A DNA stretch of 64,000 nucleotides, from the NCBI GenBank assembly GCA_002007465.1, contig LNAC01001853.1:1-64000 (forward strand). The letters are read 5' to 3'. Below the pieces are notes generated by a model that was not told the DNA's origin, searched no databases, and worked only from the letters and a program-made list of their open reading frames with translations. Position 1 is the stretch's first letter, and the number at the start of each line of letters is the position of its first letter. The stretch is from Ailurus styani. Lineage: Eukaryota > Chordata > Mammalia > Carnivora > Ailuridae. The position numbers and the translations under genes were made by a program. Of the stretch, positions 35,147-46,612 are shown piece after piece.

Positions 35147-35889
35147 GTTTTAGAGCATTATGATCTGAAAATATGTAGGGAATGATCCCAATCTTTTGGT
35201 ACCAGTTGAGACCTGATTTGTGATCTATAATGTGATCTATGCTGGAGAATATTCCATGGGCACTAGAGAAGAATGTGTATTCGGTTGTTTGGGGATGGAG
35301 TGTTCTAAATATATCTCTGATGTCCACTTGGTCCAGTGTGTCATTTAAAGCCTTTATTTCCTTGTTGATCTTTTGCTTAGAATATCTGTTAATGTGAGTG
35401 AGGGTGGTGTTAAAGTCCCCTACAATTATTGCATTATTGTTGATGTGTTTCTTGATTTGTTATTAATGGGTTTATATAATTGGTTGCTCCTATGTTAGGT
35501 GAATAGATATTTAAAATTGTTAGATCTTCTTGTTCGACAGACTCTTTAAGTATGATATAGTGTCCTTTCTCATCTCTTATGATACTCTTTGGCTTAAAAT
35601 TTAATTTATCGGATATAAAGATTGCCACCCCAGTTTTCTTTTGATGTCCATTAGCATAGTAAATTGTTTTCCACCTCCTCTCTTTAAATCCGGAGGTGTC
35701 TTTGGGTCAAAAATGAGTTTCTTGTAGACAGCATACCAGTGGGTCTTGTTTTTTTACCCATTCTGATACCATGTGTCTTTTAATTGGGGGCACTTAGTCC
35801 ATTTACATTTAGAGTAACTATTGAGAGATATGAATTTAAAGCCATTGTATTGCCTGTAAGGTGACTGTTACTGTATGTTGTATCTCTTC

Positions 35890-36830
35890 CTTTCTGATCT
35901 GTGTTTCTATTAGGTTCTCTCTTTGCTTAGAGGACCCCTTTCAAATATTTCCTGTAGGGCTGCCTTGGTGCTTGCAAATTCCTTTAGTTTTTGTTCATCC
36001 TGGAAGCTTTTTATCCCTCCTTCTATTTTCAATGACAGCCTAGCCAGATATAGTATTCTTGGCTGCCTATTTTTCTCGTTTAGTGCTCTGAATATATCAT
36101 GCCAGTTCTTTCTGGCCTGCTAGGTCTCTGTGGATAGGTCTGCTGTCAGTCTAATATTTCTACCATTGTATCTTACAGACCTCTTGTCCTGAGCTGCTTT
36201 CAGGATTTTCTCTGTCACTAAAACTTGTAAGTGTTACTATTGGATGATGGAATGTGGACCTATTTTTATTGATTTTGAGGGGGGTTCTCTGTGCCTCCTG
36301 GATTTTCATGCTTGTTCCCTTCACCAAATTAGGGAAATTCTGTATTATCATTTTCTCCGATATACCTTCTGCCCCTTTCTCTCCTTCTTCTTCTGGGGTC
36401 CCAATTATTCTAATATTGTTTCATCTTATGATATCACTTATCTCTCAAATTCTCCCATCATGGTCCAGTAGATGATTGTCTCTTTTCCTTAGCTTCTTTA
36501 TTCTCTGTCATTTGGTCTTCTATATCACTAATTCTCTCTTCTGCCTCATTTATCCTAGCAGTAAGAATATTGTTTCATCTTATGATATCACTTATCTCTT
36601 TTTTGATTTCAACTTGGTTAGATTTTAGTTCTTTTATTTCTCCAGAAAGGGTTTTTATTTCTTTAGAGAGGGATTCTCTATTATCGTCCATGCTTTTTTT
36701 GAGCCCAGCCAGTACCTTGATAATCATCATTCTGAACTCTAGTTCTGTCATATTGCTAATGTACACATTGATTAAGTCCCTCACCATTGTTACCTCTTGT
36801 TCTTTTTTTTTTGTGGTAATTTTTTCCTCC
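35890..36830 (-). pseudogene. L1 ORF1 (RNA-binding coiled-coil protein), broken
   Basis: ORF1p coats L1 RNA as a coiled-coil trimer. A start-like ATG at 36,787 opens a 70-codon frame ('NMTELEFRMMIIKVLAGLKK', 'LSGEIKELKSNQVEIKKEIS') with heptad spacing of L and I residues, fitting the coiled coil. A 63-codon piece at 36,160-36,351 ('NFPNLVKGTSMKIQEAQRTP', 'FSDRENPE') resembles the RNA-binding C-terminal part. Between them the frame is lost, and a 34-bp segment of the downstream part appears a second time at 36,566-36,599 in place of the usual sequence. ORF1 activity is not possible. Confidence 0.85.
36412..36599 (-). repeat. Exact 34-bp direct repeat within L1 ORF1
   Basis: Positions 36,412-36,445 and 36,566-36,599 are identical over 34 bases (core 'TTGTTTCATCTTATGATATC'), starting 154 bp apart. 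Flanking sequences on either side differ between the copies, so only this block was copied. Confidence 0.95.
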
Positions 36831-36979
36831 TTGTCATTTTATGCAGATAAGAATAAATGGATGAGGATCAAAATACTAAAGGGTAGCAATGACCTCAGAA
36901 AAATATACACTAACCAAATCAAAAGAGATCCAAAACTGTGGGGAAAAGAAAGAGGGGGAAAAAAAGGAAGAAAAAAATC

Positions 36980-36981
36980 TG

Positions 36982-37038
<57 letters not shown>

Positions 37039-37145
37039 ATCTCTATCTATCTATATCTATTTCTTTATCGGTCTCTGTCTCTATCTCTATCTATTTCCAT
37101 CTCTATCTCTATCTCTTTCTCTTATCTCTATATCTATATCTATTA
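36980..37145 (+). repeat. (TCTA)n microsatellite in L1 5'UTR
   Basis: A pure TCTA run of about 14 units (36,982-37,037) passes into degenerate TCTA/TCTC units to 37,145. Long reading frames crossing it encode only Y/L/S/I repeats. Confidence 0.97.
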
Positions 37146-37266
37146 GACTGGTGAATTGAACAGGTCCTATATGTACACAAAAAATAAGGTTAAATACAAT
37201 GAAGGGATAAAATATGAGTGTAACAATGAAAATTTAAAAAGATTTTTTAAAAAGTTATTGATAAGA

Positions 37267-37457
37267 GGGCGCCTGGGTGGCTCAGCGGGTTAAAGCCTCT
37301 GCCTTCGGCTCAGGTCATGATCTCAGGGTCCTGGGATCGAGGCCCACATCGGGCTCCCTGCTCAGCGGGGAGCCTGCTTCCTCCTCTCTCTGCCTGCTTC
37401 TCTTCCTACTTGTAATCTCTCTCTCTGTACCAAATAAATAAATAAAATCTTTAAAAA
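37267..37457 (+). mobile_element. CAN-SINE inside L1 5'UTR
   Basis: Young copy in opposite orientation to its host L1. Perfect 18-bp TSD AAAAAGTTATTGATAAGA at 37,249-37,266 and 37,458-37,475. Confidence 0.97.
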
Positions 37458-38760
37458 AAAAAGTTATTGATAAGATAAAATAGTTAGAAATGTTAAAATA
37501 GGAAAGAGGAAAAATTTAAAAGTAAAGAGTAAGAAAAAAATAAAATTCAAAGAATTTAACTTTGAAAGACTAAAGGATCATGGAGGAAAAGCCATGAATT
37601 CTATGCGTTGCTTTCACCTAGCTCTGGAATTCTGCAATTCTCTGATCAGTGATCTTGTTCTTGGCTGGATGTTCTCTCTGATCTTCTGGGGGAGGGGCCT
37701 GTTGCTGTGATTCTCAAGTGTCTTTGCCCGAGACAGACTTGCGCAGCCCTTACCAGGGGCCGGACTAAGCAATCCGCTCTGGTTTGCTCTCAGAGCTTTT
37801 GTTCCCTGAATGTTTTTGGTACAGCTTTGGAGGATGGAAATGAAAATGGTGTTCTCCCAGTTTCCTGCTGTGAGCTCTCACTCCTCAGCGAGCCATCTGA
37901 GAGAAGTAGTGAATCCCTCCTGTCTCCCTGGTCTCTGGCTGCACTCCAAGCTCACCCAGTCTGTGACTGAGCATTTCTATCTCTTGTGAACGGCCCTGTT
38001 TAGAATCTCCAAACCCAGCAGATTCCTGCAGCATGCTCCCGTACCACTCTTCCCAGAGGAGAAAGGAGGGTTCTCTCCAGATCTGCCACTTGTGGGGTCC
38101 CTATGCTTTGGATCACGGTTGAAGGTAACACCAAGCTGAGAGATCCCTCCTCAGCTCAGCTCTGTTTCTCCAGTCGCCTTCCCCTCTCTGATACGTGGGA
38201 GCTCTGTCGCTCTCAGATACCCCTGGTCTTTTTATGTCCCCATGGGTCATGAGACCACACTGTCCCTGTGCGGGCTTCAACTCCCCGCACCCCTGCCCTG
38301 GCTTATCCTCTGGGGCGGTGTCCCTCAGTGGAGCAGACTTCTAAAAGTTCTGATTTTGTGCTCTGTTGCTCTCTCACTTGCCAGCAGCCAGCCCCTCCCC
38401 CTGGGGTCTATCTTCCCATTGCTTCAGGTTCACTTCTCTTCACGTCCTACCTTCTGGAAAGTGGTTGATCTTCTGTTCCTAGAATTGCTGCTCTTCTTCA
38501 CTTCAATCTCCTCTTCAATTTGTAGCTGTACAGACTGGTTTGATAACTATCTTGGTGAACTCCTGGAACCTGATGTTAATTGGTCTCCTACTCCTCCGCC
38601 ATCTTGCTCCTCCTTCTGATCTTAACTTTTGTAACAGTTTGTTCCTCTTCATCTTTTGGAAAGTCCTATAATTTAATGAAAATAAATGAACTTTGGAGTT
38701 AGACATCCCTGGGTTGTTGACAAAATTCCCCAAACAAGTTGCTTTATCTCCTCTCATACT

Positions 38761-38956
38761 TTTTTTTGTTTTGAAGATTGTATTTATTTATTTGGCACAG
38801 AGAAAGAGACAGCAAAAGAGGGAACACAAGGAGGGGGAGCAGGAGATGGAGAAGCAGGCTTCCCACTGAGCAGATGCAGGGCTCAATCTCAGGACCCTGG
38901 GGTCATGACCTGAGCTGAAGGCAGACATTTAATGACTGAGCCACCCAGGCGGCCCT
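38761..38956 (-). mobile_element. CAN-SINE (older type)
   Basis: Antisense copy with 'GACAGCAAAAGAGGGAACAC' body and head complement 'TGAGCCACCCAGGCGGCC'. Imperfect TSD around CCTCTCATACTTTT (38,750) and CCTCTCTTACTCTT (38,958). Confidence 0.92.
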
Positions 38957-38974
38957 CCTCTCTTACTCTTCTGA

Positions 38975-41445
38975 AACAAATATAATATAAAAGTATACTT
39001 TGGCAATAATGAGATTATCTATGTAAAACAATGCCCATCCAGGTTAGGCACTGAGGTGGGTTATAGGAACCAGCTTAGCTGGGCTCTTTCCCTGGATTCA
39101 TCCATCTCACCTCAAGCATACGGAGTTGCCACTAAGTCTTTTATTAATCCTTACTGTAGCATGGTAGCCTCAAAAATCTAAAAAATTATCTATCTTTCCA
39201 ATTGGGAAGTCATGCATGAACTCTTGAACATAAATGTTAAGTGCCAACATTTAGTAAATAATAGTTGTTCTAATTTTTAGTTTTATTTCACCATAGGAAA
39301 TTTGTAATATTTGTATCATAATAATGAATGAATATGTTTAGCTTCTTTATTCATTTACCAATTTTAAACAGAGATTTAAAGGATACTGCTTATGGTTATT
39401 TTTTTATCCCCTACTTGCCACAAAACTGCTTCATGATACTGAATTCAAATCTGTAACTTACTAGTAAGATGTGAAAAGCTTATTTAATGAGGTGCTAAAT
39501 ATTGGCCTAATTCAAAAACTGCTGCTAGTCACTGTTAACATTAGAGATCTACAGTATCTTAATATGTTACATATAATTAGTACTAATCTTCAATCATTTG
39601 GCATTTAAAGACATTAAAAGCTACTGAAACTATCTAGCTATGAAACAGCTGGTAATTGATAGTATCTACCTCTAGCCTTAGAAAATTGTAATCTCAGCTG
39701 GAAGTCTCCAGATGGGGTTACTAAAAGAAAAAAAAGAGTTCCTTTTACTCTCAGTATAGACTGTACTTCAAATCAAGCACAAAGAAAGAACATGGAATGC
39801 TAAGAATTAAAAAGTAAATGTGCCCATCCCTTTGTTATCCTGATATTTTCATTAAATTGGCTGTGGAAAAAAAAAGTGAATAGTACTACATCTGGAGCAG
39901 TAATAAATTAATTAATCTCTGTAGTTTTCCTAGACAAATGCTAGGTTTTTCAATTCCATAAGTGGTCATTCAACTCCATGATATCCTTTCATAACAACAA
40001 ATAACACTCAGGTGTATATTTATAGATTTAGAGAAACTAGAAAATGTCCTTGCAAATACAGATGCAATCAATGAAACTCGAAGATTAATTATCAAGATGC
40101 CACACTGCCAGCAAGTCAGATTTTATATTCCCTAGAACAATCCTTTCACTGAGCTATAATATGTAGGTGACATCTAAATAGAGAAAGCCCATATTTCTCT
40201 ACCATAAAGCAGATAACAATCAATATATTTAGTAAGTTTGATGAAGTAAAAGTTGGTAATCCTTTAATTTTTATTTCTAGGTAAGATTAGCTTTGGAAGC
40301 CTGAGGAGAATGTGAGACTATGAGGACAAAACCAAATCCATCATTCACTTGGGTCATTAAGACCTTGAGTGCAGTCAGCAATTTCTAAATGATTCAGATC
40401 ATTATTTTATGGTAATCTCAAACACTTTTAACTGAAGATTAATTATGAAACAAAGAAACTATTCTTGGTTTCTGTGTATTGGTGTCCCAGGAAATACATA
40501 AAAATACTTAGCAAATGGGGAAAGAGGAAAAGAAAAAAGAGAAACACAATAAGATGTTTCAAGATTTCTTTTTACTCACATGCATAAAAAGCAGAGTAAA
40601 GAAAAACTGAAGTCCTTTAAAGAATGGGACTGTCCTGTTCCTTTTGCCCCTTGCCCCAGTTTTTCTTAAACCCATCATCTGAGAGGCCTGGAGTTAAAAG
40701 GAGTTGGTTATCTTAGTAGATAAAGGATGCTGCTGGAGAAAAACTTAAATAAAGATTTAGAGATGGTCAAAATTATGTGCAATGGCAAAGGGACACTTGG
40801 ACAGGATAAAGTCCTGTAAAAAATGTCAATAAATTTAGTGACAAAAAAAACCCCCCAAAAACCAAGAAGAGATTAAAGATTAGTTGTTTAAATAAAGCTC
40901 TAAGATTTCCTTTTCAGGAGAAAATTTTTATATTCATTATTATAAAACTTTTCATTTAACAAATAGACTTTTTTGTAACATGTCTTTGGAAACATTTTAT
41001 ATGAGAATGGCAAAATTCAAATAATAAACACATGCTAACTATTTTGCCAAAGTTTCCATAACATAACAATATATTTGTTGCTGTACTATATTGTCTGTCC
41101 CTTCAAAGATTGCCAGGGTGAATTAATCAGTTACCTAATAAATATTTGAAAATTATTAAATTTTCATCTGAAACTGTGCAGACAACAACTCCTCAGTTAC
41201 CAGTAATGCACAGATTCTGAGAAGACAGCTAAAAACCAGAAGAAGGAGAAAATGGACTACATAAACAACAAAGTAGATGATACACCCTCTAAGTATTTTA
41301 TTCTGAAGAGAGATTTCCAGAATCTTAGACACTTTTACATTATACAGAGTTCAAATATACATGATTGTCTGGTTCCTCACTTTATAGAAAACAGGAGGTA
41401 ACAAAATTTAAATTTGAAGGGGAGATTTTCATTTCAAACCTCCTA
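38975..41445. other. No gene recognised
   Basis: About 2.5 kb of AT-rich, mostly unique sequence; no SINE, no exon-like frame. Confidence 0.4.
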
Positions 41446-41449
41446 GCCC

Positions 41450-41850
41450 CTTGACCCAGCAATACCGTATCTAAGAATTCATTATGTAGATGTACTTCTA
41501 TCTCTTTGTGATTGGGTAAGTGTAAAGCTATTTCCCATTTCTCTTCCCATCCATTTTTCGAGCAGCAAAAAATTGTAAATAAATAAATTTCCATCCTGAC
41601 GTTAAAAAAGGATGGTTTATCCATACAATTGGTATGCACCTGTTTAAAAAAAATGATTGCATTCTATTACACTGACATGGAAGGATTGAAAAAGATACCT
41701 TATTAAGTGAAAAGGACAAGGTATATCATGATCCCATTTGCATAAAAGTGTAACTTTTAATGTTTGGAATTCATAAACATTTCCAAAAATTTAAACAATA
41801 AATTTTAAAATTGATTACAGCTGAAAAATGAGAGGGGTGAGAAGGGGTCG
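41450..41850 (+). mobile_element. Old L1 (L1ME-like) 3' relic
   Basis: 'CCTTGACCCAGCAATACCGT', 'CTAAGAATTCATTATG', 'GGTTTATCCATACAATTGG', 'TGACATGGAAGGATTG' and 'GATCCCATTTGCATAAAAG' are in the order of the ORF2 C-terminal and 3' region of ancient L1. Confidence 0.75.
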
Positions 41851-41857
41851 TATGCCA

Positions 41858-41970
41858 AATCATAACCATTTTACAGAAGAAGACACTGAAGTGGGGAGAG
41901 GTTAAATAACTCAAAACCTACTTTTTGAATTTTGTATTCAAACTCAGAAAGCCTGGCTCCAGTGTAGATG
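41858..41970 (-). mobile_element. MIR SINE relic
   Basis: 'CCATTTTACAGAAGAAGACA', 'CTGAAGTGGGGAGAGGTTAA', 'AACTCAGAAAGCCTGGCTCC' are a good match to antisense MIR. Confidence 0.85.
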
Positions 41971-42106
41971 CATTTAATCATTTCACGAATGTTGTTTTTC
42001 ATGAAAATAAAAGCAAGCCTGAATGACAGCTATTAAAATGCCAATTTGGTGGCTGTTGCTTTTTATCCATCCAGTCACTTATTTTTTTCAAGCTTCATTT
42101 TAAAGC

Positions 42107-42137
42107 AAACAAACAAACAAACAAACAAACAAACAAA
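42107..42137 (+). repeat. (AAAC)n microsatellite
   Basis: About seven AAAC units. Confidence 0.93.
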
Positions 42138-42229
42138 TTTTTTAAAAGACAAAAGAAAATTATTTTCTTTCAGGTGTTCATCTGTTCATCTCTAAGGCAA
42201 TTGTGTGTATGTGTGTGTGTGTTTTAGAA

Positions 42230-44110
42230 AATATTCCAAGGTTATCTAGTCTTTCACAGAATAACTTTGCCCTCTAGAATTCCCAGGCACACAGTGTCTC
42301 TCAACTTCTGCTGGTGGAAAATGTAGTGATCTATGAGTAAAAGCAGGTTTAGAGGCCATTCACCAGAGCTCTGCAATCAGCACTAACTACTATAGGCATC
42401 AGAGTGAAATTCACATATTGATTTTAATTTATAAATCCCCTTTTGGTGGCCTTCCCTGTTGCCTTATAGATTACCTCTGCACCTGTAAATCATCCCACAG
42501 CTGGGATTGGGTTGTACCACTCATAAACCTGATTCTTTGATTTAAATGTTAGGGGACTGGAGGCAGATATTTTCATTAATCTTTTATGTATTTTTTTTTT
42601 GCCTGCACATTTTTCTTCAGTATAGTATGAAGATAATTATATAATTTTAACCCTCCTTGATTTATAATTTAAGGTATTTGGCTTATAGATAGTACAATGT
42701 AAGAAAGGTTAGCCCTGGGCAAATTCACAAAATAGGTATTTTTAGAAATCTCAACTTCCTTATCTGACTTTTTTTTTCACCTTCTAAGACTCCTCTCCCA
42801 TTCCCTCAGGCACCTACTACTTTGACTATTTTCTTCTGTTAACATTTTTATATCCACTTACATTGCTATAAATTGCATGCCACTATTACTAGTTTTTAAA
42901 TGTCACTTCCACCCTAATGTTTAAACATTGAAAAGGATCAGCCCCTTTAAGAGAAGCCTTAAGGTTACCTTGGGTTGAAGTTTCTTCATGTGAGATAGTC
43001 AATCTTTGGAGTATCCATCAAGCTCATAATAATACCTTTAACTTTCTTCCTTACTAATAGAGCTATGGCAGCCTTGCCTCTGGTTACAGCTAATTGGATG
43101 AGGCATGGCCATTTTTCACAGGCTGGCCCAATCAAACCCTCCTACCTAAAATGTTTGATTTAGAAATAAGAGTTTCTAATTGAGATTTGAGTAATGATGT
43201 AAAATCTCTAGAGTTGTGGCACTTAATTCAACTGTCTATGGACAGAGTATAAGAGGAATCAGGACTGCAAAAGCAAAGAATGAAGATTTTAAGTGAGAAT
43301 AAGAAGCCAGAGATGGAGAAACACGGAGCATTCATGAGTCTCTGCTCTTGAAATCAGTGATAATTTAATTGTCTTGTGAAAATTAGCCCATTTCAATTAA
43401 GTTGGATCAAATTGGTTTTTGTTACATACAAACTAAATACTCTAACGGGTACATGATGAGACCTGCCATCCCCTTTCTTTTCAGAATAAGATTACTTAAT
43501 ATTCCCTGAGGAAATAAATTTATTTAATCTAAAATCTATGGGCTCAAAAATATTATCTCCACTTCTAGCTCCAGAGTTTAGCTATTGATCTAAGTTAACC
43601 AGAAAGTCACATTTTCAGCAAGTGTGATTGGCATGGGAATGGGTGTATGGTATGTTGAGACCTAGCTGAATGAAGGAAACCTTTTTTGGAATCCTTCAGA
43701 GATCTTCACTTTCCTTTTGGAATTTGGACCTGCAAGTTTGTAATCTAGAATAACATGAACTCCTTTGGTATCAAGAAGAACTGGTTCATATGGGGATGGA
43801 GTCAACCTAAATAGATGAAGAAACCTATAAAAAGAAAGAAAAGAACAAGGTTCTAGTGGCATCACTTGAGCCAAGGGTTTAAACACTATCTTATGGTTAT
43901 ATACACTCTACCTTACAACCAAAAGACTCCTGACTCATATAGAGCACCCCCCCGCCAAATACCACTGTGCCAATGTTGCCTTCTTTATCTACCTCATATC
44001 TTATTAACTGAAATAAATTATCTCAATCTAAATTTCACTGTAGTCTCCAATTTTTATCCCAATTTCTAGAGTTAAGGTAGGGCTCCTCATCGGCTTGAGT
44101 ATTGCCTAGT
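42230..44110. other. No gene recognised; possible ancient repeat at 43,060-43,450
   Basis: Mostly unique. The block 43,060-43,450 ('GCTAATTGGATGAGGCATGG', 'GGCTGGCCCAATCAAACCC', 'AAGCCAGAGATGGAGAAACA', 'TTGGTTTTTGTTACATACAA') has the look of an ancient mammalian interspersed repeat, but I cannot name the family. Confidence 0.35.
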
Positions 44111-44142
44111 TCAATATTAGTGAACATAGAAATAAAACAATT

Positions 44143-44377
44143 AGGGATGCCTGGATGGCTTACTTGGTTAAACATCTGTCTTTGGCTCAGGTCATGTTCC
44201 CAGAGTCATGGGATGGAGCCCCGCATTGAGCTCCCTGCTCAGTGCAGAGCCTGCATCTCCTTCTCCCTCAGCCCTCCCTGCCCCTCACTGCTGCTCACTC
44301 TTCTCTCTCTCACATTCTCTGTCTCTGTCTCTCTCTCTCTCTCAAATAAATAAATAAATTCTTTAAAAAATAAATAA
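44143..44377 (+). mobile_element. CAN-SINE (older type) near L1 start
   Basis: 'GGGATGCCTGGATGGCTTAC' head, 'TTTGGCTCAGGTCATG', a long CT-rich body and AAATAA-repeat tail. No clean TSD, in keeping with age. Confidence 0.88.
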
Positions 44378-46330
44378 AGGGATTAGAAGAGAATATTATG
44401 AAAAATTATATGCCAACAAATTGGACAACCTAGAAGAAATGGATAAATTGCTAGAAACATAACCTCCCAAAATTGAATCAGGAAGGAAGAGAATATTTGA
44501 ACAGAACAATTACCAGCAATGAAATTGAATCAATAATCAAAAACTCCAAACAAAACTCTAGAACCAGATGACTTCACAGGTGAATTCTACCAAACATTTA
44601 AAGCTGAATTAATGCCTATTCTTCTCAAACTATTCCAAAAGATAGAAAAGGAAGGAAAACTTCCAAATTCACTCTATGAATACAGTATTACCCTGATGCC
44701 AAAACTAAATAAAGACACCCCCCCAAAAAGAACTACAGGCCAATATCCCTGATGAACAAAGATGCAAAAATCCTCAACAAAATATTAACAAACCAAATAC
44801 AACAAAACATTAAAAAATCATTCACCACAATCAAGTGGGATTTATTCCTGGGATGTAAGGGTTGTTCAATATTCACAAATCAATCAATGTGAAATATCAC
44901 ATCAATAAAAGAATGGATAATAACCATATGATCATTTCAATAAATGCACAAGTATTTGACAACATCCATTCATGATAGAAACCTGCAAAATAGGTCTAGA
45001 GGAAACACAGCTCAATATAATAAAGGCCTTATGTGAGAAAACCAGAGCTAACATCCTACTTAATGGGGAAAAACTGAGAGTTTTTTGTCTAAGGTCAGGA
45101 ACAAGATAAGAATGTCCACTATCACTTTTATTCAACATACTACTGGAAGTCCTAGCCTCAGCAATTAGACAACAAAAAGAGATAGAAGGCATCCAAATTG
45201 GTACAGAACAAGTAAAACTCTCACTATTTATAGCAGATGACATGATACTATATGTAGAAAACTCTAATGACAACCCCCCCAAAAAAAAGAAAGAAAAAGA
45301 AAAGAAACCCAAAACAAAAACAAACAAAAAGCAGAACTGATAAATGAACTCAGTGAATTCACAGGATACAAAGTGAATGTATAAAAATATATTGCATTCC
45401 TATGCATTAATAATGAAGCAGCAGAAAGTGAAATAAGAAAAGAATCTCATTTAAAATTGCACCAAAAATAATAAAATATCTAGGAATAAATTTAGCAAAA
45501 GATGTGAAAGACCTGTACTCTGAAAATCATAAAACATTGATGAAAGAATCTGAAGATGACTCAAAGAAGTGGAAGGAAATTCCATGCTCATGTATTGGAA
45601 TAACAAATATTATTAAAATGTCTATATTACCTAAAGCAATATACACATTTAATGTAGTCCCTATCAAAATACCAACATTTTTCACAGAACTTGAATAAAC
45701 AATTCTAAAATTTATGTGGAACCACAAAGGACCCCAAATAGTCCAAACAGTCTTGAAAAAAGAAACACAAAGCTGGAGGTATCACAATTCCAGATTTTAA
45801 GTTATACTACGAAACTGTAGTAATCAAGATAGTGTGGTACTGTCACAAAAATAGACAATGGATCAATAGAACAGGATAGAAAGCCCAGAGACAAATCCAT
45901 GGTTATATGGCCAGTTAATCTTTGATAAAAGAAACAAGAATATGAAATGAGAAAAAGGCAGTCTCTTCATCAGACTGTGCTGGGAAAACTAGAGGGCTAC
46001 ATACAAAAGAAGGAAACTGGGCTTTTTTTACCCCATAGACAAACATGAACTCAAAATGGATTAAAGACTTAAATGTGAAACCTGAAACCATAAGAATCCT
46101 AGAAAACATAAGCAGTAATTGCTCTGATATAGGCTGTGGGAATATTTTTCTAGATATGTCTCCTGAGGCAAAGGAAATAAAAGCAAGCAAGCAAGCCCAC
46201 AAACAAACAAACAGACAAATAAACAAAAAAACTCTTGAAACTACATCAAAATAAAAAGCTCCTGCACAGTGAAGGAAAGAGTCAACTAAACTAAAAGGCA
46301 ACCTACTAAATGGGAGAAAGTATTTGCAAG
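44378..46330 (+). pseudogene. L1 ORF2 remnant (RT and C-terminal parts)
   Basis: Reading through indels: RT core 'GATGAACAAAGATGCAAAAA', 'AAGTGGGATTTATTCCTGGG' and the active-site region 45,210-45,250, where the plus strand encodes L-F-I-A-D-D-M-I with one extra isoleucine codon compared with the usual F-A-D-D. A 64-codon open piece at 45,504-45,698 ends in '[19 protein letters not shown]'. Many stops; A/C-rich expansions at 45,274-45,335 and 46,186-46,230. Not functional. Confidence 0.85.
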
Positions 46331-46401
46331 CGACATATCCAATAAATGGTTAGTATCCAAAATACATAAAAAAGCTGACTCAACAAATAATCCAATTAAA
46401 A

Positions 46402-46612
46402 TAATCCCCAAAGCAGGCTCAGTCAGTTAAGCATCCAACTCTTGATTTCTGCTCAGCTCATGATCTCAGGGTCATTGGGCTCCTAGCTCAGCAGGGGGTC
46501 TGCTTGAGGATTTTCTCTTTCTCTCTGCCCCTCCCCCTGCTCATACTCTCTCTTCCTCTCTCTCTCTCTCTCTCAAATAAATAAATAAATCTTTAGAAAA
46601 AATATTCCCCAA
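46402..46612 (+). mobile_element. CAN-SINE (older type) in L1
   Basis: Degenerate head ('GCAGGCTCAGTCAGTTAAGC'), body with 'TGCCCCTCCCCCTGCTCATA' and tail 'CAAATAAATAAATAAATC'. Perfect 20-bp TSD AACAAATAATCCAATTAAAA at 46,382-46,401 and 46,613-46,632. Confidence 0.9.

Larger units (their letters stand above)
31551..35880 (-). pseudogene. L1 ORF2 (endonuclease-reverse transcriptase), broken
   Basis: Intact ORF2 proteins nick target DNA and copy L1 or SINE RNA into it. Here the coding order survives in fragments. Endonuclease domain pieces lie at 35,434-35,628 and 35,160-35,327 ('YSPNIGATNYI', 'DHKSGLNWYQK'). The linker, 34,233-34,820, is rich in K, E and R ('RRREILKTRAEINEIET'). The RT core, 33,564-34,139, has 'LIPKPDKDP', '[10 protein letters not shown]', '[12 protein letters not shown]' and '[12 protein letters not shown]'. 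C-terminal pieces lie at 32,628-32,966, 32,367-32,800 and 31,528-31,746. Two SINEs split it, and several frameshifts and stops occur. The motif A residue before AEKAFD, aspartate in active elements, reads valine (codon at 33,840-33,842). The A/F-x-DD box reads F-I-D-D (33,537-33,548) and lies beyond a stop. It cannot encode active enzyme. Confidence 0.92.
31281..38612 (-). mobile_element. Near full-length L1, antisense, with nested SINEs
   Basis: The element reads right to left. Its 5' terminus at about 38,612 has the typical 'GGAGGAGCAAGATGGCGG' start; then come a GC-rich 5'UTR, ORF1, ORF2, the 3'UTR and a poly(A) tail (plus-strand T-run, 31,281-31,304). Length is about 7.3 kb, or about 6.5 kb without three SINEs (33,049; 34,950; 37,267) and a TCTA array. 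Both ORFs are broken. No matching TSD was found at the two ends, so a later rearrangement or decay of the flank is possible. Confidence 0.93.
36831..38612 (-). promoter_or_regulatory. L1 5'UTR / internal promoter region
   Basis: Noticeably GC-richer than its surroundings, mainly 37,690-38,600, and lies between the L1 5' terminus and ORF1. In L1 elements this region carries the internal RNA polymerase II promoter. A YY1-type core (antisense of GCCATCTTG, at 38,599-38,607) is preserved at the very 5' end. The region is split by the SINE at 37,267 and the TCTA array. Promoter function is inferred from family knowledge. Confidence 0.7.

Noticed and set aside
36570..37154. 194-codon plus-strand open frame, the second longest in the window
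   Set aside because: Its first half is the antisense of L1 ORF1 and 5'UTR, and its second half translates the TCTA array.
37690..38600. CpG-island-like promoter of a host gene
   Set aside because: The GC-rich stretch is the L1 5'UTR, ends exactly at the L1 5' terminus, and is not notably rich in CpG.
38242..38619. 125-codon plus-strand frame in GC-rich DNA
   Set aside because: Lies entirely in the antisense L1 5'UTR and ends at the L1 5' terminus.
44932..46301. Minus-strand frames of 131 and 128 codons
   Set aside because: Antisense shadows of the sense L1 ORF2 remnant and its A/C-rich expansions.
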